DNA of 10,017 bases from Microbacterium sp. GTDB lineage: Bacteria > Actinomycetota > Actinomycetes > Actinomycetales > Microbacteriaceae. Under the pieces are notes generated by a model, which saw nothing but the letters and a program-made list of their open reading frames with translations, made no database searches and was not told where the DNA came from. The stretch covers positions 1 to 10,017 of the forward strand of contig NZ_QFPF01000097.1 in the NCBI RefSeq assembly GCF_003248605.1. The letters run 5' to 3'. A program made the position numbers and the translations under genes. This document shows, in pieces, positions 1 through 5,745 of this stretch; the stretch's first letter is position 1, and each line of letters begins with the position of its first letter.

Positions 1-10
1 GTCTGCGACG

Positions 11-60
11 AATCTACCGGCGCGCATCGGCGCCGCCGGTCGTGTTCGCCGTGGGCAGAT
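11..60 (-). promoter_or_regulatory. Possible promoter for a gene beyond the left edge
   Basis: On the minus strand a -10-like TAGATT lies at 16-11, pointing out of the window. No good -35 is visible at the expected distance. Further upstream, at about 45-60, the plus strand reads TTCGCCGTGGGCAGAT, which partly resembles the CGC-N5-GCG type box bound by the Clp regulator ClgR, with mismatches. A 7-bp inverted repeat (16-22 and 34-40, ACCGGCG/CGCCGGT) overlaps the region. The call rests mainly on the expected clpP position and is weak. Confidence 0.2.
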
Positions 61-76
61 CGACCCTCGATCCGCA

Positions 77-144
77 CGTTGGGGCGCGGGAATCACGTTG
101 GGGCGCGCTGCAGCGCGCCCCAACGTGATTCCGACGCCCCAACG
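77..144. repeat. 68-bp inverted repeat with a 40-bp perfect palindromic core
   Basis: Bases 91-110 and 111-130 are exact reverse complements with no spacer, meeting at CTGCAG. The symmetry continues outward to 77 and 144 with two mismatched pairs, giving arms of 34 bp. The 10-mer CGTTGGGGCG occurs at 77-86 and 96-105 and its complement at 116-125 and 135-144, so the element is four copies of one unit at 19-20 bp spacing in head-to-head pairs. As RNA it would form a very stable hairpin. It could be a bidirectional terminator, a REP-like palindromic repeat or a protein binding array; no U-tract follows. Confidence 0.9.
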
Positions 145-154
145 CCGAACACAC

Positions 155-183
155 GGGGCCGACGCGGGCATGGGGCCGACGCG
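155..183. repeat. 12-bp direct repeat, two copies
   Basis: GGGGCCGACGCG occurs at 155-166 and 172-183, a 17-bp period. It lies between the two palindromes. In such GC-rich DNA this may be chance or a remnant of local duplication; no function is suggested. Confidence 0.6.
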
Positions 184-210
184 TCGAGGCACGGCACTCG
201 CGGCCCGGAG

Positions 211-252
211 ACGCCAAAGGGATGGATGCTGCAGCATCCATCCCTTTGGCGT
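211..252 (-). terminator. 42-bp perfect palindrome, probable tig terminator
   Basis: Bases 211-231 and 232-252 are exact reverse complements meeting at CTGCAG. The hairpin begins 8 bp after the tig stop codon (261-263), the usual place for an intrinsic terminator. No clear T-run follows on the minus strand, which is common for high-GC actinobacterial terminators. Because the dyad is perfect it could act on both strands. It includes the GGATGC/GCATCC pair that recurs across the window. Confidence 0.75.
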
Positions 253-260
253 TCAGTCGA

Positions 261-1769
261 TTACTCCGTCTCGGCCGCGGCCTTCTTGGCCGGGGCCTTC
301 TTGGCGGGAGCCTTCTTGGCCGGGGCGTCTTCGGCGGGAGCCTTGGCGGCGGGGGCCTTCTTGGCGGCCGGAGCCTTCTTGGCCGGAGTCTTCTTGGCGG
401 GCTTCTCGGCCTCGGCGGCGGCCGCCTCGTCGGCGATGTCCTGCGCCTCCTCGGCGGCCTCGAGCTCGGCCTCGTCGATCTCTTCCTCGTCGTCGACGGC
501 GACGAAGCCCGAGAGGTCGACGGACTTGCCGTCGGTGTCGATGACCGTGACCTTGCCGAGCGCGATCGCGAGCGCCTTGTTGCGGGCGACCTCGCCGACG
601 AGCGCCGGCAGCTGGTTGCCCTGCTGCAGCGCCTGCATGAACTCCTGCGGGGCCATGTTGTACTGCGCCGCCGACTGGATGAGGTACTGGGTCAACTCCT
701 CCTGCGAGACCTGCACGTCGGACTGCTCGGCGATCGTGTCGAGCAGAACCTGCGTGCGGAACTGCTTCTCGCTGGCCTCGGTCACCTCGGCGCGGTGCAC
801 GTCGTCCTCGAGACGACCCTCACCCTCGAGGTGGTTGTGCACCTCGTCCTCGACGAGCTGCGCGGGCACCGGGATCTCGAGCTGCTCGAGCAGCGTCTCG
901 ATCAGCTTGTCGCGCGCCGCCGCGCCCTGCGTGAACACGGACTGCTCGCTCACGCGCGCGCTCAGGCTCTCGCGCAGCTCGGCGACCGTGTCGAACTCGC
1001 TCGCCATCTGTGCGAAGTCGTCGTCGGCCTCGGGCAGCTCGCGCTCCTTGACGGCCTTGATCGTCACGGCGACCTCGGCCTCCTCACCGGCGTGGTCGCC
1101 CCCGACGAGCGTCGAGCGGAATGTGGTCTCCTCACCCGCGGTGAGCGACTCGATCGCGTCGTCGATACCCTCGAGCAGTTCGCCCGAGCCGACCTCGTAC
1201 GACACGCCGCCGGCGCGGTCGATCTCGGCGCCGTCGATCGTGGCGACCAGATCGAGCTCGACGAAGTCGCCCGTCTTGGCGGGGCGGTCCACCGTCAAGA
1301 GCGTGCCGAAGCGGCCGCGCAGGCGATCGAGCTCGGCGTCGACCGCAGCCTCGTCGACCTCGACGGCGTCGACCGTGAGGGTGATCGTCTCGAGCTCGGG
1401 CAGGGTGATCTCGGGGCGGACGTCGACCTCGACATCCACCAGCAGGTCGCCCGAGAAGTCCTTCTCGTTGGGCCACTCGACGATGTCGGCGGCCGGACGG
1501 CCCACGATGCGCACCTTGTGCTCGGAGACGGCCTGACGGAAGAAGGTGTCAAGCCCCTCGTTGACGGCGTGCTCGATGACGGCACCGCGGCCCACACGCT
1601 GATCGATGATCGGCGCGGGCACCTTGCCCTTGCGGAAGCCGGGGATCTGGATGTCCTGCGCGATGTGCTCGTACGCGTGCGTGATGCTGGGCTTGAGCTC
1701 ATCGGGGGTGACCGTGATGCGCAGCTTGACGCGGGTGGGGCTCAGCTGCTCGACGGTGCTGTTCACCAT
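261..1769 (-). CDS. tig: Trigger factor (ribosome-associated chaperone and peptidyl-prolyl isomerase)
   Basis: This 502-residue protein is trigger factor, the cytosolic chaperone that binds at the ribosome exit tunnel and assists nascent chains. The ribosome-binding signature GFRKGKVP is at residues 44-51. An FKBP-type isomerase domain follows at about 155-245 ([21 protein letters not shown]), then the helical C-terminal chaperone arm. After an acidic stretch ([17 protein letters not shown]) comes a 48-residue tail of A-K-K-A-P units, an extension seen in actinobacterial homologues and absent from E. coli. The ATG at 1769 was chosen over a start 11 codons upstream because GAGGAGAA sits just before it and the protein begins MVNSTVEQ, as in homologues. 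tRNA-Pro lies 78 bp upstream on the same strand; no separate promoter stands out, so co-transcription is possible. A palindrome follows the stop codon. Confidence 0.97.
   Translation of the reverse strand: MVNSTVEQLSPTRVKLRITVTPDELKPSITHAYEHIAQDIQIPGFRKGKVPAPIIDQRVGRGAVIEHAVNEGLDTFFRQAVSEHKVRIVGRPAADIVEWPNEKDFSGDLLVDVEVDVRPEITLPELETITLTVDAVEVDEAAVDAELDRLRGRFGTLLTVDRPAKTGDFVELDLVATIDGAEIDRAGGVSYEVGSGELLEGIDDAIESLTAGEETTFRSTLVGGDHAGEEAEVAVTIKAVKERELPEADDDFAQMASEFDTVAELRESLSARVSEQSVFTQGAAARDKLIETLLEQLEIPVPAQLVEDEVHNHLEGEGRLEDDVHRAEVTEASEKQFRTQVLLDTIAEQSDVQVSQEELTQYLIQSAAQYNMAPQEFMQALQQGNQLPALVGEVARNKALAIALGKVTVIDTDGKSVDLSGFVAVDDEEEIDEAELEAAEEAQDIADEAAAAEAEKPAKKTPAKKAPAAKKAPAAKAPAEDAPAKKAPAKKAPAKKAAAETE
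264..407 (-). repeat. Degenerate coding repeat for the K/A/P-rich tail of trigger factor
   Basis: The last 48 codons of tig encode repeated AKKAP-type units ([15 protein letters not shown] near the end, more diverged copies before). On the plus strand this appears as recurring CTTCTTGGC blocks about 15-18 bp apart. Such tracts expand and contract by slippage, so tail length may vary between strains. Confidence 0.85.
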
Positions 1770-1847
1770 GCTTGTTGTTCTCCTCGGTGGTGTTCCGCAC
1801 ACGCGGACGCGGCGGGTGAAGGTCTGTGAGGTCTGGGGGCACGTATG

Positions 1848-1921
1848 TCGGGGCGACAGGATTTGAACCTGCGGCCTCCCGCTCCCAAAGCGGGCGCTCT
1901 ACCAAGCTGAGCTACGCCCCG
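1848..1921 (-). tRNA. tRNA-Pro (anticodon UGG)
   Basis: The minus strand folds into a complete 74-nt cloverleaf: a 7-bp acceptor stem (CGGGGCG/CGCCCCG), D-arm GCTC...GAGC, anticodon stem CCCGC/GCGGG around loop TTTGGGA (anticodon TGG), a 5-nt variable loop, and a T-arm with TTCAAAT. The discriminator base is A and the 3' CCA is not encoded. It lies 78 bp upstream of tig on the same strand, so the two may share a transcript. Confidence 0.97.
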
Positions 1922-1964
1922 GGCGGTACCCACGCAGGCGCGCGGACACGAAACGGCCCATGCG

Positions 1965-1970
1965 AGTCTA
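1965..1970 (-). promoter_or_regulatory. Possible -10 element for tRNA-Pro
   Basis: On the minus strand TAGACT reads from 1970 to 1965, about 44 bp upstream of the tRNA-Pro 5' end. It fits the T-A-n-n-n-T pattern of the housekeeping -10. No clear TTGACA-like -35 is present at 16-18 bp, so this is tentative. Confidence 0.35.
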
Positions 1971-2048
1971 GCCGACGGTCGCACGCGGCGAGGTGCGCGC
2001 GCCATCGCCCCACCGCCGCGGCGATTCGTGGGCCCTCGCAGACTCCGT

Positions 2049-2054
2049 TACACT
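2049..2054 (+). promoter_or_regulatory. Possible -10 element for tRNA-Gly
   Basis: TACACT lies 73 bp upstream of tRNA-Gly on the plus strand and matches the -10 pattern; the -35 region (about 2025-2031, TTCGTGG) matches poorly. It would give a precursor with a leader of some 65 nt. Confidence 0.3.
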
Positions 2055-2127
2055 GACGGATGCCGCGGCTCACCGCCGCAGTCCCCCACAACTGAACACC
2101 CACCCTCGACGGCCACCCGTCGAATGC

Positions 2128-2198
2128 GGGGCTGTAGCTTAGTGGTAAAGCCTTAGTCTTCCAAACTAATGATGCGGGTTCGATTCCCGTCAGCCCCT
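2128..2198 (+). tRNA. tRNA-Gly (anticodon UCC)
   Basis: A full 71-nt cloverleaf is visible: acceptor stem GGGGCTG/CAGCCCC, D-arm GCTT...AAGC, anticodon stem TTAGT/ACTAA around loop CTTCCAA (anticodon TCC), variable loop TGAT, and a T-arm with TTCGATT. The discriminator base is T; CCA is not encoded. The gene ends only 12 bp from the 3' end of a convergent protein gene, and no terminator hairpin separates them. Confidence 0.97.
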
Positions 2199-2210
2199 CC
2201 GATTCCGAAC

Positions 2211-2744
2211 TCAGCCGAGCGCCGCCGCGTGGCGCGCGGAGTGCTCTCGATAGACGTGCGCGTTGCGGAGGATCCCCGCGCGTTCGTCATCGCTCAGCGT
2301 CCGGCGCACCTTGCCGGGGACTCCCGCCACGAGCGAGCCATCGGGCACGACGGTCCCCTCGAGCACCACTGCACCGCCCGCGATCAGGCACCCCGCACCG
2401 ATGACGGCGCCCGAGAGCACGACGCTTCCCATGCCGATGAGGGTGCCGTCGCCGATGCGGCAGCCGTGCACGACCGCATTGTGCCCCACCGAGACGTCGG
2501 CGCCGATCTCGACGCCGTGCGCGGCATCCACGTGCACCGAGACGTTGTCCTGCAGATTGCTGCCCGGACCCACGCGGATCGAGGCGGAGTCGCCCCGCAG
2601 CACGGCGTTGTACCAGACGCTGGCACCCTCGGCGAGGGTCACCCCGCCGACCACGCGCGCGCCGGCGGCGATGAAGGATGCGGGGTGCACGACGGGCTCC
2701 GCCCCCTCGAGGGCGATCAGCGAGGCGTCGGGTGAGATCGTCAT
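2211..2744 (-). CDS. Gamma-carbonic-anhydrase-like hexapeptide-repeat protein
   Basis: This 177-residue protein is a left-handed beta-helix (hexapeptide repeat) of the gamma carbonic anhydrase/YrdA-PaaY group, which form trimers with metal at the subunit interfaces. Repeats run from about residue 19 to 145. The three metal-binding histidines of the family are present: His71 (QDNVSVH), His88 and His93 (GHNAVVH). Arg50 and Asp52 (VLRGDS) match the conserved interface pair. Active-site residues alone do not prove carbonic anhydrase activity, as several relatives are inactive or only redox-activated. A helical C-terminus (SDDERAGILRNAHVYREHS) packs outside the helix in relatives. The ATG at 2744 gives the family's usual length, although no strong ribosome binding site precedes it. 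It starts 10 bp after the acyltransferase stop, suggesting co-transcription. Confidence 0.9.
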   Translation of the reverse strand: MTISPDASLIALEGAEPVVHPASFIAAGARVVGGVTLAEGASVWYNAVLRGDSASIRVGPGSNLQDNVSVHVDAAHGVEIGADVSVGHNAVVHGCRIGDGTLIGMGSVVLSGAVIGAGCLIAGGAVVLEGTVVPDGSLVAGVPGKVRRTLSDDERAGILRNAHVYREHSARHAAALG

Positions 2745-2754
2745 GCGCTCGAGG

Positions 2755-4911
2755 CTATTGCGTCAGCGAGCCGTCGCCCATCCCCAGTGCCGATCTCAGC
2801 GCGACCTCGTACTGCGGCGCGAGCGAATCGACGAAGCTGACGGTGAGGTGATCCTCGTCGCGATACACGTTCGCCCCGCCGATGACCGGGAAGCACGTCG
2901 TGTCGTCGCAGAAGACATCGGTGAAATCGAGCACGGTGACACCATCCAGACCGTCGGCGGCGTCGCGCAGCGCATCCTGGTCGCCCAGCAGCGCATCGCG
3001 CGGACCGTCGCACGCGGCGACACCGCGCGTGCGCAGGCACTTGTTGGGATCGTTCTCCCACACGGGGTTGTCGACGACCGTGACGATCGGGATGCCGGCA
3101 TCCAGCATCGGGGCCCACGCCTCGCGATATCCGGCCACCGCCGCGTCGTGCTGCGAGTCGAAGCCCGCGGTCGAGTAGGGGGTGGTGGAGATGGCGGCGG
3201 TGAAGATCGCGTCGGGTGCTCGCTGCTCGAGCACCTCCACGGCGTTCTCACGCCACTGGGTGCATGCCTCGCCGAACGCGCCGGGGGTGGACAGGGGTGT
3301 CGTGCTCCACGGGCACGCGCCTTTGAAGAGGGTCGTGAGGTGCCACCCGTTGTCGGTCGCGATGCGCTCGAACGTCGACAGCAGCTGGAAGGCGTGACTG
3401 TCGCCGATCAGCACGATCTCGGGCGCGTCGGGGGCGTCCGAGCCGAACTCGCACGTCACGGGGCGCGTGTCGTTCAACTGCACGAAGCACTGCTCCTCGG
3501 CGGGCCGATCCGCGGCGGCGAATCCGGGTGCGGGGAGCACCTGGTCGCCGAAGTCGGTGCCGGCGCAGGCGGGGTCGAGCACGCTCTGCGCGCCGAAGCA
3601 TTCCGGCGGGTCTTCGCGCAGCGAGGCGATCGCCGCGACGCCGTCGCGGTAGGCGGGCGCGTTGACGGCCCACGCGCCCGCGGCGGTGGCGGCCACGAGG
3701 ATCATGGCGACCAGCGACGACCACAGCGTCACGCGCGGGCGGCGGCGGGTCAGGACCTTCCAGGAACGCGCCGGGTCCTCCACGAAGCGCTTGGTGAGCC
3801 ACGCGAGCACGAAGCAGAGCGCCAGCAGTGCGACGCGGTGGTAGATCGTGAGCCCCCAGAAGGGCACCGAGGGGGCGATGACGATGAGCGGCCAGTGCCA
3901 CAGGTAGAGGCTGTAGGAGATGTCGCCGACGAACTGCGCGGGCCGGATGGACAGCATCCGCGTCGGGTACCACCAGCGCTGCGTGTTGGATGCCGCGATC
4001 ACCGCTGCCGCGCCGAGAGTCGGCACGAGCGCCATGTATCCCGGGAAGGGCGTCTGACCGTCGAAGAAGAACGCCGCATACAGCAGCGCGAAGACGCCCG
4101 CCCAGCCGAGGACGAAGCTGCCGACCGCGTGCCGCACGCGCAGCATCGGGATGAGGGCGATCATCGCCCCGACGCCGAACTGCCACATGCGCGTGAACGT
4201 GACGAAGTAGGCGGGTGCGGGATCTGTGATCGTGAAGATCACGCAGAACACGAACGAGGCCAGCGTGACCACGCCCAGCGTCCAGAGGATCGCGCGGCGA
4301 CGGGCGGCCCGCGCGAATCGCACCGCGATGTATGCCGCACCGAGCATGATCAGGGGCCACAGCACGTAGAACTGCTCCTCGAGCGAGAGCGACCAGTAAT
4401 GCTGCACCGTCGTGGGCTCCCCCGAGAGCGCGAGGTAATCGGTGGAGGAGATCGCCAGGTACCAGTTCTCGACGTAGAAGGTCGAGGCGATGATCTCGCG
4501 CACCTCGTTGGGCAGCGCGGACAGGGGGAACAGATACGGCGACGCGACGACCAGCGCGCTGAAGAGCAGCACGAGCAGGGATGCCGGCAGAAGCCGCCGC
4601 GCGCGACGCGCCCAGAACTGGGCCAGGCGCACGCCTCCGGTCGCCTCGATCTCGCGCATCAGGTGGCCCGTGATCAGGAAGCCGGAGATGACGAAGAAGA
4701 CGTCGACGCCGACGTACCCGCCGGAGAGGCGCCCCGGCCAGAAGTGGTACAGCACGACGAAGAGCACCGCGATCGCGCGCAGGCCCTGCACGTGCGGGAT
4801 GAAGCGCGACGGCTCCGCGTGCTCCGGCGACGCCGCGGGCGGCTCTCTCAGGACGGTGCGGGCAGGCGACCCGAGGTTCTGGGGGCCGAGGTCGTGGTCT
4901 GCGGAGGGCAC
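2755..4911 (-). CDS. Membrane O-acyltransferase, AT3 domain fused to SGNH domain (OafA-like)
   Basis: This 718-residue protein has the OafA/OatA-type two-part architecture. The N-terminal acyltransferase-3 domain (about residues 37-400) has some ten membrane helices and carries the R-X10-H motif (Arg45...His56 in VQGLRAIAVLFVVLYHF), then GGYVGVDVFFVISGFLITG and FWARRARRLLPA. A final helix near 405-425 leads to a C-terminal SGNH hydrolase-like domain, expected outside the membrane, with GDSH at 503-506 (Ser505) and D-E-D-H at 685-688. By family knowledge such proteins move acetyl or other acyl groups from a cytoplasmic donor to cell-surface glycans, peptidoglycan or secondary metabolites; the acceptor cannot be told here and no glycan cluster is nearby. 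The start is GTG with a poor ribosome binding site; no better in-frame start is visible before the first helix. A hexapeptide protein gene follows after 10 bp. Confidence 0.93.
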   Translation of the reverse strand: MPSADHDLGPQNLGSPARTVLREPPAASPEHAEPSRFIPHVQGLRAIAVLFVVLYHFWPGRLSGGYVGVDVFFVISGFLITGHLMREIEATGGVRLAQFWARRARRLLPASLLVLLFSALVVASPYLFPLSALPNEVREIIASTFYVENWYLAISSTDYLALSGEPTTVQHYWSLSLEEQFYVLWPLIMLGAAYIAVRFARAARRRAILWTLGVVTLASFVFCVIFTITDPAPAYFVTFTRMWQFGVGAMIALIPMLRVRHAVGSFVLGWAGVFALLYAAFFFDGQTPFPGYMALVPTLGAAAVIAASNTQRWWYPTRMLSIRPAQFVGDISYSLYLWHWPLIVIAPSVPFWGLTIYHRVALLALCFVLAWLTKRFVEDPARSWKVLTRRRPRVTLWSSLVAMILVAATAAGAWAVNAPAYRDGVAAIASLREDPPECFGAQSVLDPACAGTDFGDQVLPAPGFAAADRPAEEQCFVQLNDTRPVTCEFGSDAPDAPEIVLIGDSHAFQLLSTFERIATDNGWHLTTLFKGACPWSTTPLSTPGAFGEACTQWRENAVEVLEQRAPDAIFTAAISTTPYSTAGFDSQHDAAVAGYREAWAPMLDAGIPIVTVVDNPVWENDPNKCLRTRGVAACDGPRDALLGDQDALRDAADGLDGVTVLDFTDVFCDDTTCFPVIGGANVYRDEDHLTVSFVDSLAPQYEVALRSALGMGDGSLTQ

Positions 4912-4970
4912 CAGATGACGGTACCCGCCCGCGCACCCGATCCCAGTATTTCCGCGTCGTTCCGCGGCGC

Positions 4971-4989
4971 TTAGCCCAGCCTCAGCTTG
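4971..4989 (+). promoter_or_regulatory. Weak DtxR/IdeR-like iron box upstream of dps
   Basis: Compared by eye with the 19-bp consensus TWAGGTTAGSCTAACCTWA, these bases match at about 13 positions, including the TTAG start and the central AGCCT. In Corynebacterium glutamicum DtxR activates dps, and a box just upstream of the -35 would suit an activator. The match is only moderate and the sequence overlaps the left arm of an inverted repeat, so the protein that binds here, if any, may be another. Confidence 0.25.
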
Positions 4990-5010
4990 CTTGCGGAATG
5001 TCTGAGGCTG
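4977..5010. repeat. Inverted repeat CAGCCTCAG-N16-CTGAGGCTG over the dps promoter
   Basis: Perfect 9-bp arms at 4977-4985 and 5002-5010 flank a 16-bp spacer that contains the proposed -35. Centre-to-centre arm spacing of 25 bp places the arms roughly on one face of the helix. This looks like a dimeric or tetrameric regulator site for dps, or for both divergent genes; the hairpin alternative seems less likely at this position. Confidence 0.5.
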
Positions 5011-5018
5011 AGTAGCGT
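4991..5018 (+). promoter_or_regulatory. Probable dps promoter
   Basis: TTGCGG (4991-4996) and TAGCGT (5013-5018) are separated by 16 bp, a reasonable housekeeping-type pair. Transcription would start near 5025, leaving a leader of about 36 nt with a hairpin. Confidence 0.45.
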
Positions 5019-5030
5019 TGGGCCCAATGA

Positions 5031-5047
5031 GCCACGAGAACCGTGGC
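5031..5047 (+). promoter_or_regulatory. Leader hairpin abutting the dps ribosome binding site
   Basis: GCCACG and CGTGGC form a perfect 6-bp stem around a 5-nt loop, ending one base before AGGAGGGG (5048-5055), which lies 5 nt upstream of the dps ATG. A stem in this place can protect mRNA or keep the ribosome site exposed. The strong Shine-Dalgarno decides the start at 5061 over the GTG at 5043, which lies inside the hairpin. Confidence 0.55.
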
Positions 5048-5060
5048 AGGAGGGGATGTC

Positions 5061-5558
5061 ATGACCAAGGCACACACCGATTCCACCACCGTTTCGACCA
5101 GTTCCGTCGACCCCACCGTCGCCGCCGGCGCGGCCCAGTTCCTCTCCCCCGTCGTGCTCGGCCTCCAGGCCCTCGTCGTCAACGGCAAGCAGGCCCACTG
5201 GCACGTGCGCGGGGCGAACTTCGTGGGCGTGCACGAACTGCTCGACGTGATCGTCGACCACGCGGGCGACTGGGCCGACACCGCTGCAGAGCGCATCGTC
5301 GCCCTCGGCCTGCCCATCGACGCACGCCTCTCGACGATCGCAGGCAAGGTGACGCCGACGGCCGTCCCGGCCGGCTTCACGGCCTCCGACGAGATGGTGC
5401 GCGACGTGATCGCCGACATGGACGCCGTGCTCGCCGACCTCCAGGCCGCCATCGACGGCCTCGACGAGGTCGATCTGACGAGCCAGGACGTCGCGATCGA
5501 GATCAAGCGGGGCCTCGAGAAGGACCGTTGGTTCCTCGTCGCCCACGTCAGCGCGTAG
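5061..5558 (+). CDS. dps: Dps-family DNA-protecting ferritin
   Basis: This 165-residue protein is a Dps mini-ferritin. Such proteins assemble into 12-subunit shells that oxidise Fe(II), usually with hydrogen peroxide, and store the iron, shielding DNA from hydroxyl radicals. The inter-subunit ferroxidase residues are all present with the family spacing: His46 (in KQAHWHVRG), His58 and Asp62 (VHELLD), Asp73 and Glu77 (DTAAERI). The N-terminal extension of about 25 residues (Thr/Ser-rich, one Lys) is short on basic residues, so direct DNA binding through it is uncertain. The C-terminus is short. The start is fixed by AGGAGGGG 5 nt upstream. It is the only plus-strand protein gene here, stands alone, and is followed by a good terminator. 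Control by iron or peroxide is likely from the family and from the structured upstream region. Confidence 0.97.
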   Translation: MTKAHTDSTTVSTSSVDPTVAAGAAQFLSPVVLGLQALVVNGKQAHWHVRGANFVGVHELLDVIVDHAGDWADTAAERIVALGLPIDARLSTIAGKVTPTAVPAGFTASDEMVRDVIADMDAVLADLQAAIDGLDEVDLTSQDVAIEIKRGLEKDRWFLVAHVSA

Positions 5559-5571
5559 CAGCTGTCGTCTA

Positions 5572-5598
5572 GCCCCCGGTGCCGCACGGCCCGGGGGC
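5572..5598 (+). terminator. dps terminator
   Basis: GCCCCCGG (5572-5579) pairs with CCGGGGGC (5591-5598), with an inner GCC/GGC pairing possible in the 11-nt loop, followed by TTCGTC. It begins 13 bp after the dps stop. The stem is strong and the T-tract short, as usual in high-GC DNA. Confidence 0.8.
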
Positions 5599-5653
5599 TT
5601 CGTCATGCCCGGGCCCCGGCATCCCCGCCCGTGCACAACGGCGGATGCTGTCC

Positions 5654-5693
5654 CCGACGCGCCGCGCGCAGGCTCAATGAACCGGCGTGTCGG
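5654..5693. repeat. Inverted repeat in the convergent gap
   Basis: CCGACGCGCCG (5654-5664) pairs with CGGCGTGTCGG (5683-5693) with one G-T pair, across an 18-bp spacer. It lies between the dps terminator and the hairpin after the amidohydrolase gene and may serve as a back-up terminator for either strand. Confidence 0.45.
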
Positions 5694-5698
5694 CGCTT

Positions 5699-5738
5699 CC
5701 GTCCGAAGCTGTGCACGCCGGGCAGGTCCCTCGGACGG
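5699..5738 (-). terminator. Possible terminator of the amidohydrolase gene
   Basis: CCGTCCGA (5699-5706) and TCGGACGG (5731-5738) form a perfect 8-bp stem with a 24-nt loop, 7 bp after the amidohydrolase stop (5746-5748). The long loop and missing T-run lower the confidence; position is the main argument. Confidence 0.5.
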
Positions 5739-5745
5739 CTCGAGC

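Larger units (their letters stand above)
1..260. other. Gene-free stretch downstream of tig
   Basis: No convincing coding region lies here: the open frames have no ribosome binding site, no recognisable product and an Arg/Ser/Pro-rich make-up typical of shadow frames in high-GC DNA. The stretch holds two long perfect palindromes (around 77-144 and 211-252), a 12-bp direct repeat between them, and a weak minus-strand promoter-like patch near the left edge. In many actinobacteria clpP genes follow tig on the same strand, so the left part may be the control region of such a gene outside the window; that is inference. Confidence 0.7.
1922..2127. other. Divergent gap between tRNA-Pro and tRNA-Gly
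   Basis: This 206-bp gap separates tRNAs transcribed outward in opposite directions, so it should hold both promoters. No credible coding region is seen. Confidence 0.7.
4912..5060. other. Divergent control region between the acyltransferase gene and dps
   Basis: This 149-bp gap should carry both promoters. On the dps side there are a promoter-like pair, an inverted repeat, an iron-box-like patch and a leader hairpin, listed separately. For the acyltransferase, AATACT on the minus strand (4950-4945) is a possible -10, without a good -35. Confidence 0.6.

Noticed and set aside
77..252. CRISPR array or insertion-sequence ends
   Set aside because: Units are palindromic and only 19-20 bp apart with no spacers of CRISPR size, and no transposase lies between or beside the palindromes.
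222..1829. A 535-codon plus-strand frame opposite tig, with Leu/Gly/Arg-rich product
   Set aside because: Mirror of the trigger factor gene; repeats in its N-terminus are the complement of the K/A/P tail. No ribosome binding site or family resemblance.
2128..2200. Phage or island attachment site at the tRNA-Gly 3' end
   Set aside because: No integrase, no repeated tRNA tail sequence and no mobile genes within the window.
3248..4936. A 562-codon minus-strand frame overlapping the acyltransferase in another frame
   Set aside because: Arg/Ala/Pro-rich shadow frame; the membrane helices and catalytic motifs all lie in the other frame.
2263..4974. A 903-codon plus-strand open frame opposite the acyltransferase and carbonic-anhydrase-like genes
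   Set aside because: It is the antisense shadow of two clearly recognisable genes. Its product is Arg/Glu/His/Gly-rich low complexity with no family features, as expected where third positions are GC-rich and stop codons scarce.
5043..5060. GTG start for Dps six codons upstream
   Set aside because: The GTG lies inside the leader hairpin and upstream of the strong AGGAGGGG; the ATG at 5061 has ideal spacing from it.
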